From contig JBBRCE010000023.1 of NCBI GenBank assembly GCA_038205115.1, forward strand, positions 8,389 through 72,388: a stretch of DNA of 64,000 nucleotides. The letters are read 5' to 3'. The notes below the pieces were generated by a model. The model did no database searches. It was not told where the DNA came from and saw only the letters and a program-made list of their open reading frames with translations. Both the position numbers and the translations under genes were made by a program. The DNA comes from JBBRCE01 sp038205115 (GTDB taxonomy: Bacteria; Planctomycetota; Planctomycetia; Pirellulales; JBBRCE01). This document shows positions 50,121 through 57,796 of the stretch, one piece after another; the first letter of the stretch is position 1, and each line of letters opens with the position of its first letter.

Positions 50121-52397
50121 ATGGGCTTGGACGGTACAAACGAAAACTGGTCGTCACTAGCTGAAGATCAGCGCCGCCAAATCGAAGCCAGCATGCAACC
50201 CGGCGAAACGGTCGTGGCCTGGTTTCAGCCCAATTTGACTCACGAACTGCGATTTCAAACCGGGCTCGTGGTTGTCACAGACTGCCATATCTACTCAATT
50301 TACGCAGAACCCCATACCACGCGCGGCTCCGACAGCGGTTCGCCACGGATTTGGCCATTGGCCGGCGGATTGAGAGCGCGCGAGCTGGGTGGCGCTGGAA
50401 TTTTGGAGCTGCTCACCGATGCAGATCGCCTGGCGTTTTGGCGATACACGGTTTCCGAGGCGCCCGCCGCGCACCGCCTGGCCCATCGGTTTCAAGCGGC
50501 TTTGGCGGGCAAGTTGCTCGACACGGCCGAAGATAAGCAAGAGCGGCAGGCAATCTGCCCAAGTTGCGGCGGCGCGTTGGCCGACGAGGACGAAGTTTGT
50601 CCCACCTGTAACGCCGCGACCTTGCGGCCGACGGCGTCGCTGTTTCGGCTGACGCAATTTGCCCGGCCGCGGATCGGCATTATTTTCTTGGGGCTGATTC
50701 TGACGTTGGCCAGTACTGCGGCCTTACTGGTGCCGCCGTATCTTTCCATGCCGCTAATCGACCGCGTATTGTTGCCGTACCAGCGCGGCGAGGCGGTACC
50801 GCCTGGACTGCTGCCGTTGTATTTGTCGGGGCTAGCCGCGGCCTCGGTTCTCTACTGGCTATTGGTTTGGGCGCGGCAGTACGTGACGGCTTGGGCCAGC
50901 GAACGAATCAGTTCCGATTTACGCAACAAAACGTATTCGCACTTGCAGACGTTGTCCCTGGAATATTTTGGCGGCAAGCGCACCGGCGATCTGATCTCGC
51001 GCGTCAGCAGCGATACCGATAAGATCTGCAATTTTCTGGCGATCAATCTGATCGACTTCATGTCCGACGTGCTGATGATCGTGATGACTGCGATCATTTT
51101 GCTCAGTCTGAACGCCAAGTTGGCGCTGGTGGTGCTCACGCCGCTGCCCGCCATCATTTGGCTGGTGTATTGGGTTCGCGAGCGGCTGCGGAAAGGTTTT
51201 CGTCAGGGCGGCAAAGCCTGGGCAGACATGGTCAGCGTGCTGGCCGATACGATCCCTGGCGTGCGCGTGGTGAAAGCCTTTGCCCAAGAATCGCGCGAAG
51301 TCGATCGCTTTCAGCAGACCAACGTGCATGTCGTAGAAACCAACGATCAGGTCAACAAAGTCTGGGCGTTTTTCTACCCGATGGTGACGCTGATGACCGA
51401 CAGCGGTCTGCTGGTAGTCTGGATTTTTGGCGCATATTTGATTGCCAACCAAAGTGTCACCGTCGGCATGTTGCAGGCATTTCTGGCATACATGGCCAAG
51501 TTTTACACCAAGATGGAATCCATGGTGCGAATGGTTTCCGCCACGCAGCGAGCCGGCAATGCGGCCACGCGAATCTTCGAAATTCTCGATCGCGTGCCGT
51601 CAGTTGCCGAACCCGTCAAGGCCATTCGTCCCGGCCGCTTGAACGGCCGAGTCGAGTTCCGCCGCGTGGGTTTTCGCTACGGCAGCCGGCCGGTGCTTCA
51701 CGATGTGAATTTGGATATTGCTCCTGGCGAAATGATTGGGCTGGTGGGCGCGTCGGGCTCGGGCAAGAGCACGCTGATTAATTTGGTATGCCGTTTTTAC
51801 GACGTGGCCGACGGTTCGATTCGCGTGGATGGACAAGATATTCGCTCGTTTCCGGTCAGCGAGTATCGCCACAACATCGGCATCGTGCTGCAAGATCCGT
51901 TTTTGTTCTACGGCACCGTGGCCGAAAATATCTCGTACGGCAAGCCGAACGCCACGCGTGAAGAAATCGTTGCGGCCGCCCGCGCCGCGCGTGCGCACGA
52001 GTTCATCTTGCGACTGGCCGAAGGTTACGACTCGATTGTCGGCGAGCGTGGGCAATCGCTTTCCGGCGGCGAGCGGCAACGCATCTCGATCGCCCGCGCG
52101 CTGCTGATCGATCCGCGAATTCTGATTCTCGACGAAGCCACGTCGTCGGTCGATACGGAGACCGAACGGCAAATTCAAGAAGCCCTGGATAACCTGATTC
52201 AAGGCCGCACCACCATTGCCATCGCGCACCGCCTGAGCACGCTACGCAAGGCGGACCGGCTGGTGGTGATGGATCGCGGGCGGGTGGTGGAAGTTGGCCC
52301 GCACCACGAACTTTTGCAGCACGAACATGGCGCTTACACCCGCCTGCATCAAGCCCAGCTCGACATGGCACAGGGCCTGGCGGCGATGGCCAATTAA
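50121..52397 (+). CDS. ABC exporter with N-terminal zinc-ribbon extension, cyanophycin-associated type
   Basis: This is a 758-residue half-transporter. Residues 1-140 form a soluble N-terminal extension (EASMQPGETVVAWFQPNLTHE...) resembling a PH-like domain. CPSC and CPTC at C146/C149/C160/C163 make a zinc ribbon. Six membrane helices follow (about 183-470; QYVTAWASERISSDLRNKTY is the usual coupling region). The nucleotide-binding domain has Walker A GASGSGKST at 543-551, the LSGGERQR signature at about 647 and Walker B ILILDEATSS. It resembles MsbA-type exporters. NCBI family names link this ABC type and the next gene (DUF1854) to cyanophycin metabolism, and cphA stands opposite. The transported substrate is not known. 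Confidence 0.88.
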   Translation: MGLDGTNENWSSLAEDQRRQIEASMQPGETVVAWFQPNLTHELRFQTGLVVVTDCHIYSIYAEPHTTRGSDSGSPRIWPLAGGLRARELGGAGILELLTDADRLAFWRYTVSEAPAAHRLAHRFQAALAGKLLDTAEDKQERQAICPSCGGALADEDEVCPTCNAATLRPTASLFRLTQFARPRIGIIFLGLILTLASTAALLVPPYLSMPLIDRVLLPYQRGEAVPPGLLPLYLSGLAAASVLYWLLVWARQYVTAWASERISSDLRNKTYSHLQTLSLEYFGGKRTGDLISRVSSDTDKICNFLAINLIDFMSDVLMIVMTAIILLSLNAKLALVVLTPLPAIIWLVYWVRERLRKGFRQGGKAWADMVSVLADTIPGVRVVKAFAQESREVDRFQQTNVHVVETNDQVNKVWAFFYPMVTLMTDSGLLVVWIFGAYLIANQSVTVGMLQAFLAYMAKFYTKMESMVRMVSATQRAGNAATRIFEILDRVPSVAEPVKAIRPGRLNGRVEFRRVGFRYGSRPVLHDVNLDIAPGEMIGLVGASGSGKSTLINLVCRFYDVADGSIRVDGQDIRSFPVSEYRHNIGIVLQDPFLFYGTVAENISYGKPNATREEIVAAARAARAHEFILRLAEGYDSIVGERGQSLSGGERQRISIARALLIDPRILILDEATSSVDTETERQIQEALDNLIQGRTTIAIAHRLSTLRKADRLVVMDRGRVVEVGPHHELLQHEHGAYTRLHQAQLDMAQGLAAMAN

Positions 52398-52446
52398 ACG
52401 GCGCCGCGCAATCGAAGATTCCATCATCTAACTCCATTCAACGTTT

Positions 52447-52935
52447 ATGGCTACTCGCACTCAAAATCCGCCGCCGGCATTTGGTCTTTCGCACGACGCG
52501 TTCGGCCGCCTGGTGCTGATCGATGCCGAAGGCTTACGTCATGTGGGAGTCGAACCGATTCGTGGCTTTCCGATCTCGGACCGCGAGCGTTGGATTACCA
52601 TCATCGGCGGCGATGGTCGCGAGGTTTGCTGTATCGAAAATTTGGCCGATCTGCCGCCGCAAACGCGAGAAATCCTCGAGGGCGAACTGGCGCATCGCGA
52701 ATTCGTGCCGGAAATTCAACGGATCGTCAATGCCGCCATGAATGTCGATCCTTCGCAGTGGGAAGTCGAGACCGACCGCGGCCGTACCAGTTTTTTGCTC
52801 AATAGCGAAGACGATGTGCGCCGCGTAGCGCCGCACTGTTATTTGATCTGCGATTCGGCCGGCGGGCGGTACATGATCCGCGATACGCGCAAGCTGGACG
52901 CGCTCAGCCGCAAGCTACTTGACCGATATTTGTAG
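52447..52935 (+). CDS. DUF1854 protein, cyanophycin-metabolism-associated type
   Basis: This is a 162-residue soluble protein, 49 bp after the ABC exporter on the same strand. It reads FGRLVLIDAEGLRHVGVEPIRGFPISD...WITIIGGDGREV, with WEVETDRGRTSFLL and YMIRDTRKLDALSRKLLD near the end. This matches DUF1854, a family known next to the same ABC exporter in cyanophycin loci. The molecular role is unknown. It may bind the N-terminal extension of the transporter, as both are encoded as a pair; this is inference. Confidence 0.85.
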   Translation: MATRTQNPPPAFGLSHDAFGRLVLIDAEGLRHVGVEPIRGFPISDRERWITIIGGDGREVCCIENLADLPPQTREILEGELAHREFVPEIQRIVNAAMNVDPSQWEVETDRGRTSFLLNSEDDVRRVAPHCYLICDSAGGRYMIRDTRKLDALSRKLLDRYL

Positions 52936-53046
52936 CCCTGCGGTTCAACCTGTCGCCGCTGCAATCGCTGCAATGTCATGCGCGCCGATCGGCCGCGTGT
53001 TACAATGCGGAGATCGTGGGCTCATCCCTCATTCTGGCAGACTGCC

Positions 53047-53355
53047 GTGGAACTCGACGAAGAACTCTGCCTGTGCTTTCATGTGACTAAGCGGAAAGTC
53101 ATTAACTTTCTGCGTGTTGAGAAGCCGCGCCGCGCCGGTCAGTTAAGCGATTGTTTTGGTGCCGGCACTGGCTGCGGCTGGTGTCGGCCGTATCTGCGCA
53201 AGCTGTTCGAAAACGCGCAATACAACGCTGCGGAAAATGCGGCTGCAGCGCAATCGGTTGCCGGCGAACTGCCCAGCGCTGCGGACTATGCAGAGCATCG
53301 GGCCGCGTACATTCAGGCCGGCAAAGGCACGCCGCCGCCCGGCGCAACCAAGTGA
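53047..53355 (+). CDS. BFD-like [2Fe-2S]-binding protein
   Basis: This is a 102-residue protein (GTG at 53047). The BFD domain fills residues 1-60: CLCFHVTKRKVINFL and DCFGAGTGCGWCRPYL give the C-x-C...C-x2-C set in the order C7, C9, C-G-x-C near residues 40-43. The family binds a [2Fe-2S] cluster and in bacterioferritin-associated ferredoxin delivers electrons for iron release; shorter copies act as cluster or electron-transfer modules. The remaining 40 residues are Ala-rich. It is the last plus-strand gene before epmA, with 4 bp between stops. Confidence 0.8.
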   Translation: MELDEELCLCFHVTKRKVINFLRVEKPRRAGQLSDCFGAGTGCGWCRPYLRKLFENAQYNAAENAAAAQSVAGELPSAADYAEHRAAYIQAGKGTPPPGATK

Positions 53356-53359
53356 TTCA

Positions 53360-54385
53360 TCATGCGCGGTCGATGGGAAACGCCATGACCTCGGCGATGC
53401 TGCTCGCTTTGGCGGCGACCATCACCAGTCGATCAAAGCCCAGCGCCACGCCGCTGGAAGCCGGCAGCCCGCGATCCATAGCGGCCAGTAACCGGCTCTC
53501 TTCCGGGAGCAGCGGCTTGCCGTCGGCCGCGCGTTGCCGATTGGCCGTGGCATTGCGAGCGCGCAGGACCGCGGGATCGAGTAATTCGTGATAGCCGTTG
53601 GCCAACTCGACGCCATCGACATACAACTCGAAACGTTCGGCCACTTCGTGCGGCGCTGGTTGGGCGACGGTTCGCAATCGCGCGAGCGCGGCTTGCGTGG
53701 GCGGATAATCGAACACAATCACCGCCCCGCGCCGCGCGAGCCACGGTTCGACGATTTCGGTCAGCAGCAGATCCAGCCAGACGTCGCGGTCCGCGGTGGC
53801 CATGCTGGTCGGCATGTTGATGTGCAGCCGGCAACAGGCGTCGGCCAATTCCAGCACGCTAGCCAAATGCGGTTGCAGGTCGCAGGTCTGCAAAAACGCA
53901 TCAGCGTATGAGATACGTTCCACCTGTGCGCGTCCGAGCAATTCGCTGGTCAGCGCCGCGAGCAGGTCGATGCCTTGATGCAATCCATCGCCCTGGCGAT
54001 ACCACTCGACCATGGTGAATTCGGGATTATGCCGACTTCCGCGTTCGGAATTTCGGAACGCCCGCGTCACCTGATAGATGGCCTGCGCGCCGGCGGCCAG
54101 CAGCCGCTTCATGGCGAACTCGGGCGAGGTTTGCAAATACAGCAATTGACCAACGTCGGGCCGTCGCGGATCGTCGCAGAGCGTGGTCACAAATGGATCG
54201 AGATGCCGATCCACCACAATATCGGCCGACAGCAGCGGCGTTTCGACCTCGAAAAATCCGCGCGCGTCAAAAAACGCCCTCACTCTTTGCAGCAACTGCG
54301 CGCGGAACCGCAGCATGTCCACGCTGGCAGCAGGTAACCAGATTTGATCGGGGCTTTCGAAACGTGACTGTTGCGAACTCGACAA
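53360..54385 (-). CDS. epmA: Elongation factor P (R)-beta-lysine ligase-like (EpmA/GenX)
   Basis: This is a class-II lysyl-tRNA-synthetase-like core without the anticodon domain. Motif 2 reads QVTRAFRNSERG with HNPEFTMVEWY, and motif 3 ends SGVALGFDRLVM. EpmA joins (R)-beta-lysine to a conserved Lys of EF-P, which helps ribosomes pass polyproline stretches. The frame stays open to an ATG at 54499, but the sequence from 54499 to 54390 does not look coding. The TTG at 54385 with AGG six bases before it gives 341 residues, near the 325 of the E. coli enzyme. The start remains uncertain. No EpmB or EF-P gene is nearby. Confidence 0.85.
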   Translation of the reverse strand: MSSSQQSRFESPDQIWLPAASVDMLRFRAQLLQRVRAFFDARGFFEVETPLLSADIVVDRHLDPFVTTLCDDPRRPDVGQLLYLQTSPEFAMKRLLAAGAQAIYQVTRAFRNSERGSRHNPEFTMVEWYRQGDGLHQGIDLLAALTSELLGRAQVERISYADAFLQTCDLQPHLASVLELADACCRLHINMPTSMATADRDVWLDLLLTEIVEPWLARRGAVIVFDYPPTQAALARLRTVAQPAPHEVAERFELYVDGVELANGYHELLDPAVLRARNATANRQRAADGKPLLPEESRLLAAMDRGLPASSGVALGFDRLVMVAAKASSIAEVMAFPIDRA

Positions 54386-54549
54386 CGCGAACCTTTTGCG
54401 AACGTGTTTAGCGGAAACGGGAAATCTCAGGCGCTGGATATCGAACGTGTCGATGATCCGACTTCGCAACATCGGCGATTGATTCTCAGATCGCACCAAC
54501 TATTGTACTGAACATGCGGTACAGCAGGCCATGCATTGCCCGCAGTGAT

Positions 54550-55179
54550 TCAAAACGGGCAGTCGCTGCGAAAAGCCAGCCGCTGTCCGCTGGCCGGATG
54601 AGTGAACGTCAGCCCGGTGGCGTGCAGCGCCAAACGCGGTGAGAGTTGCATGGCGGCCGCGTGTGCATACAGCGGGTCGCCCAGGATCGGGCAGCCAATG
54701 TGCGCGAGATGCACGCGTAATTGATGCGAGCGGCCCGTTTGCGGTGTGAGTTGCAATCGCGTGCGATCCGGCAGTCGCTCGATGACGCGCCAGTCCGTGA
54801 CGGCCGGCTTGCCCAGCGCGGCATCGACCATGTGCCGCGGCGGGTGATCGAGGTCTTTGCGTAGCGGCGCATCGATCTGGCCGCTCGCGACCACTGGCCC
54901 TGCGACCAGCGCTTCGTATTGTTTTTCAACTTGGCGGGCTGCGAATTGCTGGCTGAGTTGGCGGTGCGTGTCGGCGTCGAGTGCGAACAGCATTAGCCCT
55001 GAGGTATCTCGATCCAGGCGATGGACGATGCGGGCGGCGGGCCACTGTTGATTCAGCCGTGCGAGCAGACAGTCTTGCTTATCGGCGCCGCGCCCCGGTT
55101 GGCAGAGCAGGCCGCTTGGTTTTTCCACCACCAGCAACCAGGCGTCGGCATCGACGATCGAATGTTGCATGTCCGCCAC
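54550..55179 (-). CDS. RluA-family pseudouridine synthase
   Basis: This is a 209-residue RNA modification enzyme. The catalytic Asp D56 sits in the HRLDRDTSG motif, and LTPQTGRSHQLRVHLAHIG and LGDPLYA follow in the normal order. There is no S4 domain, so this is the short RluA/TruC type that acts on rRNA or tRNA. The exact U position cannot be assigned. It is transcribed away from the PQQ-propeller gene and 50 bp upstream of nothing obvious; no operon is seen. Confidence 0.88.
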   Translation of the reverse strand: MADMQHSIVDADAWLLVVEKPSGLLCQPGRGADKQDCLLARLNQQWPAARIVHRLDRDTSGLMLFALDADTHRQLSQQFAARQVEKQYEALVAGPVVASGQIDAPLRKDLDHPPRHMVDAALGKPAVTDWRVIERLPDRTRLQLTPQTGRSHQLRVHLAHIGCPILGDPLYAHAAAMQLSPRLALHATGLTFTHPASGQRLAFRSDCPF

Positions 55180-55402
55180 TGCCGTTGAAAGATTGTCGCG
55201 TTGATGCCTGGCCAGCGCGCGATTCTATCCGATCGCTCGGCGGCCGCAAACGCAGCGACTCGATCGTTCACGCGGCGCACGTACGGCGATGGCGTGCCGA
55301 ACTCTTTCGAACTGCCGTCACATGGCGTTACAATCGGAGAAACCCGCCGACCACCTTTCGACAAACCCGTTCGACCGCCCACGACTTGGACGATTGCCAA
55401 CC

Positions 55403-56743
55403 ATGAAACGATTTCGAACCTTGTGCTACTTCCCCGTGGCGATCGCGCTGGTGGCCGTTGCTTGGGCCGCGGCTGCCGACTCCGCTTTGGATCAGCAAAA
55501 CTCCGAGCGGCAGACGGATCGGTTGTGGCCGCAATGGCGCGGCACATCCGCGCAAGGTAGCGCCGGGCAAAGTCGCGCGGCGAATGAGCATTACGTGGAC
55601 GGCTGGACCGAAGACAAAAGCCAGCGCGTACGCTGGACGTTCGATCTGCCAGGCAAAGGTTGTTCCACGCCGGCGGTTTGGAAAGAGCACATCCTGGTGA
55701 CGTGTCCCATCGACGGTCAAGACGGCCTGCTCGATCTCGATTGGCAAGGCAAAGCGCGCTGGCGCGCCACGTTGGGCAAAGAAAAAGAAGGCAAGCACCG
55801 CAACGGCTCGGGCGCGAATCCCTCGCCGGTGACCGACGGCAAATACATCTTCACGTATTTCAAAAGCGGAATGCTGGCCGCCTACGACTTCGAGGGCCAA
55901 AAGTCGTGGTCGATCAATCTGCAAGAACGATTTGCTAAAGATACGCTGTACTGGGATCTGGGCACGTCGCCGGTTTTGACAGAAAAATCCGTCGTCGTGG
56001 CAGTCATGCATTCGGGCGATTCGTACTTGGCGGCATTCGATAAAGCCAGCGGCGAACTGCAATGGAAGGTGGCGCGGAATTATCAAACCCCAACCGAAAA
56101 CGATCAAAGTTATGCCACGCCGTTGCTGATCGAGCATGCCGGCAAGCAGGCGCTACTGATCTGGGGCGGCGAACATCTGACGGCCCACTCGGCCGAAGAC
56201 GGCCGCGAACTGTGGACGGCTAGCGACTTCAATCCCGAGCGCACGCGCAATTGGGTGGTGGTGGCCACGCCGGTTGTCTGCGACGACATGGCGATTGTGC
56301 CCTACGGGCGCGGCACGCGTTTGTTCGGCGTGCGGTTGGGCGGCGAAGGTGATGTGACCAAGTCGCATCGCGTTTGGACGCGTCAGGATACCGGCACGTT
56401 TGTGCCGTCGCCGGCCGTGTACGACGGCAAGGTTTATCTGCTGCGCGACGACGGCGAAGTGGTTTGCATCGACCCGAAAACGGGCGCCACGTTGTGGAGC
56501 GATCGGTTTCCGAAAAACCACAACAAGTATTACGCCTCGCCAACGATTGCCGACGGCAAAATGTACGCGCCGCGCGAAGACGGCGTGATCTACGTGGCGC
56601 AAATCGCCGACAAGTTTGCGGTGCTCTCCACCAACGACATGCACCAGCGCGTGATTGCTTCGCCGGTCGCGACCGGCGGCCAATTGCTGATTCGCGGCGA
56701 GAAGCAATTGTTTTGCATTGCCGAGCAGCCCGCGGCGCGCTGA
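55403..56743 (+). CDS. Secreted PQQ-type beta-propeller protein
   Basis: This is a 446-residue protein with a signal peptide (about residues 1-25, ending AAAADSA). It follows the PQQ-like WD-type pattern: PQWRG near the mature N terminus, then blades with CSTPAVWKEHILVTC, NGSGANPSPVTDG, AAYDFEG, AAFDKASGELQWKV, TAHSAEDGRELWTA and CIDPKTGATLWSDRF. Such propellers are abundant in planctomycetes and are often read as scaffold or sensor proteins rather than quinoprotein dehydrogenases; no catalytic Asp or disulfide pair is evident. ATG 55403 is set by the signal peptide. Confidence 0.88.
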   Translation: MKRFRTLCYFPVAIALVAVAWAAAADSALDQQNSERQTDRLWPQWRGTSAQGSAGQSRAANEHYVDGWTEDKSQRVRWTFDLPGKGCSTPAVWKEHILVTCPIDGQDGLLDLDWQGKARWRATLGKEKEGKHRNGSGANPSPVTDGKYIFTYFKSGMLAAYDFEGQKSWSINLQERFAKDTLYWDLGTSPVLTEKSVVVAVMHSGDSYLAAFDKASGELQWKVARNYQTPTENDQSYATPLLIEHAGKQALLIWGGEHLTAHSAEDGRELWTASDFNPERTRNWVVVATPVVCDDMAIVPYGRGTRLFGVRLGGEGDVTKSHRVWTRQDTGTFVPSPAVYDGKVYLLRDDGEVVCIDPKTGATLWSDRFPKNHNKYYASPTIADGKMYAPREDGVIYVAQIADKFAVLSTNDMHQRVIASPVATGGQLLIRGEKQLFCIAEQPAAR

Positions 56744-56935
56744 CATCGAGCATCTGCACCGCGTAACGTTTTTCGACTGTGTTTTATGGCACAAAAGTTT
56801 TTTCTCGAAAAGTTTCGCGCAGAGACGCCGATGCTAGCGGAGCGGCGAGGCGTTTTTTGTCGCGTGGATAAAAAGTAAAAATCTTGTCAAGTCCGTCGCT
56901 GCGCTTTTCCACGCGTGTCGGTGGACGAAACGGTC
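56744..56935. other. Intergenic region with weak terminator
   Basis: A short GC stem (56826-56830 with 56843-56847, or 56825-56829 with 56849-56853) followed by six T at 56853-56858 may end the propeller gene. Nothing else is recognised before the promoter at 56936. Confidence 0.4.
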
Positions 56936-56963
56936 TTTGAGCAACTTTGGGCCACGCTATAAT
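56936..56963 (+). promoter_or_regulatory. Sigma-70-type promoter
   Basis: A consensus TATAAT (56958-56963) lies 16 bp after TTTGAG (56936-56941), about 140 bp before the GTG of the DUF2617 gene. The -35 match is moderate. The long leader that follows shows no obvious structure. Confidence 0.5.
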
Positions 56964-57103
56964 GAGCCGCACACGCAACGCAAATCAGACCAACACGCGA
57001 TCCGACAAACCCCTCGCGCGTTGAGATTTGCCAAGCTCGGCATTTCCGAAGCGGCGAGATTCCATCGCCGACGTTCAACACATTTCGAGGAAGGAAGCTG
57101 CCT

Positions 57104-57643
57104 GTGATTTCCGTTCGCCCCAAGGTTGCGGAATTGGTCTTTCAACTCTACGGTCGCACGCTCCACCCAGAACTCTTCGAAATCTACAACACCCGCACCA
57201 TTGATCGCGGGGACTTTCAGGCCACCATCAACATCACCAGCGCCGGCCACGTCATCAGTTGGCGGCATCGCGGATTCGTGTTGACCGAAGTGGCCGCGTG
57301 TTCGACGCAATTGCTGCCGCAGAAGCGCCGCGTAATGAACTACCGCCTCAAGGGCAACCGGCACGACAAATTCAAATGCCGCGATGGCTGCAAATATCAG
57401 ATGGCGTTTTCGCTGGAAACCGTCGCGCCGGAAATCTTCTGGACCTTCCAGCAAGAATTGTCGATGGACGGCGTTCGCCAGGGCATGTTGCATAAGTTCG
57501 ATGCCGCCGGACGCATTGCGATGGGCGCCTTGAGCTACATCAACGTCGAACCGCGCAATCGCGGTTTGCTGATCGAGGCGTTTCACACCTTCCCAGACGA
57601 CTTCGCAATTGTGAAGAGCCAAACGTTGTTCGAACTGCCGTGA
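57104..57643 (+). CDS. DUF2617 protein
   Basis: This is a 179-residue soluble protein. It starts SVRPKVAELVFQLYGRTLHPELFEIY and continues with DFQATINITSAGHVISWRH and YRLKGNRHDKF, the pattern of DUF2617, a family of unknown function seen mainly in planctomycetes. There is no signal peptide. GTG 57104 has GGAAG about nine bases upstream. A terminator is embedded in the following region, overlapping the mnmG end. Confidence 0.85.
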   Translation: MISVRPKVAELVFQLYGRTLHPELFEIYNTRTIDRGDFQATINITSAGHVISWRHRGFVLTEVAACSTQLLPQKRRVMNYRLKGNRHDKFKCRDGCKYQMAFSLETVAPEIFWTFQQELSMDGVRQGMLHKFDAAGRIAMGALSYINVEPRNRGLLIEAFHTFPDDFAIVKSQTLFELP

Positions 57644-57669
57644 TTTGTAACGCGACGCAAATCGTTGCC

Positions 57670-57747
57670 GATGCTGCCAGCGTCGGTAAAGGTCAGCATC
57701 CACGAGCAGCGTCGTGTGGCGAAACTTACCGACGCAAGCTGCGTCGG
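57670..57747 (+). other. Structured RNA region in the DUF2617 3' untranslated part
   Basis: Three inverted repeats overlap. GATGCTG (57670-57676) pairs with CAGCATC (57694-57700). GCGTCGGTAA (57680-57689) pairs exactly with 57726-57735. CCGACGCA (57729-57736) pairs with TGCGTCGG (57740-57747) around a 3-base loop. The last two cannot form together. The intrinsic terminator follows at 57765-57796. Confidence 0.45.
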
Positions 57748-57764
57748 AAACAAGGCGGCAAGAC

Positions 57765-57796
57765 CTCGGCCAGGGCTAAGTGCCCGAGTTTTTTTT
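57765..57796 (+). terminator. Intrinsic terminator overlapping the mnmG 3' end
   Basis: The stem CTCGG (57765-57769) with CCGAG (57784-57788), or the inner GGGC with GCCC, is followed by eight T at 57789-57796. The T tract is read on the minus strand as the Lys-Lys-Asn codons near the mnmG C terminus, so the terminator of one gene lies inside the coding end of the other. Confidence 0.7.
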
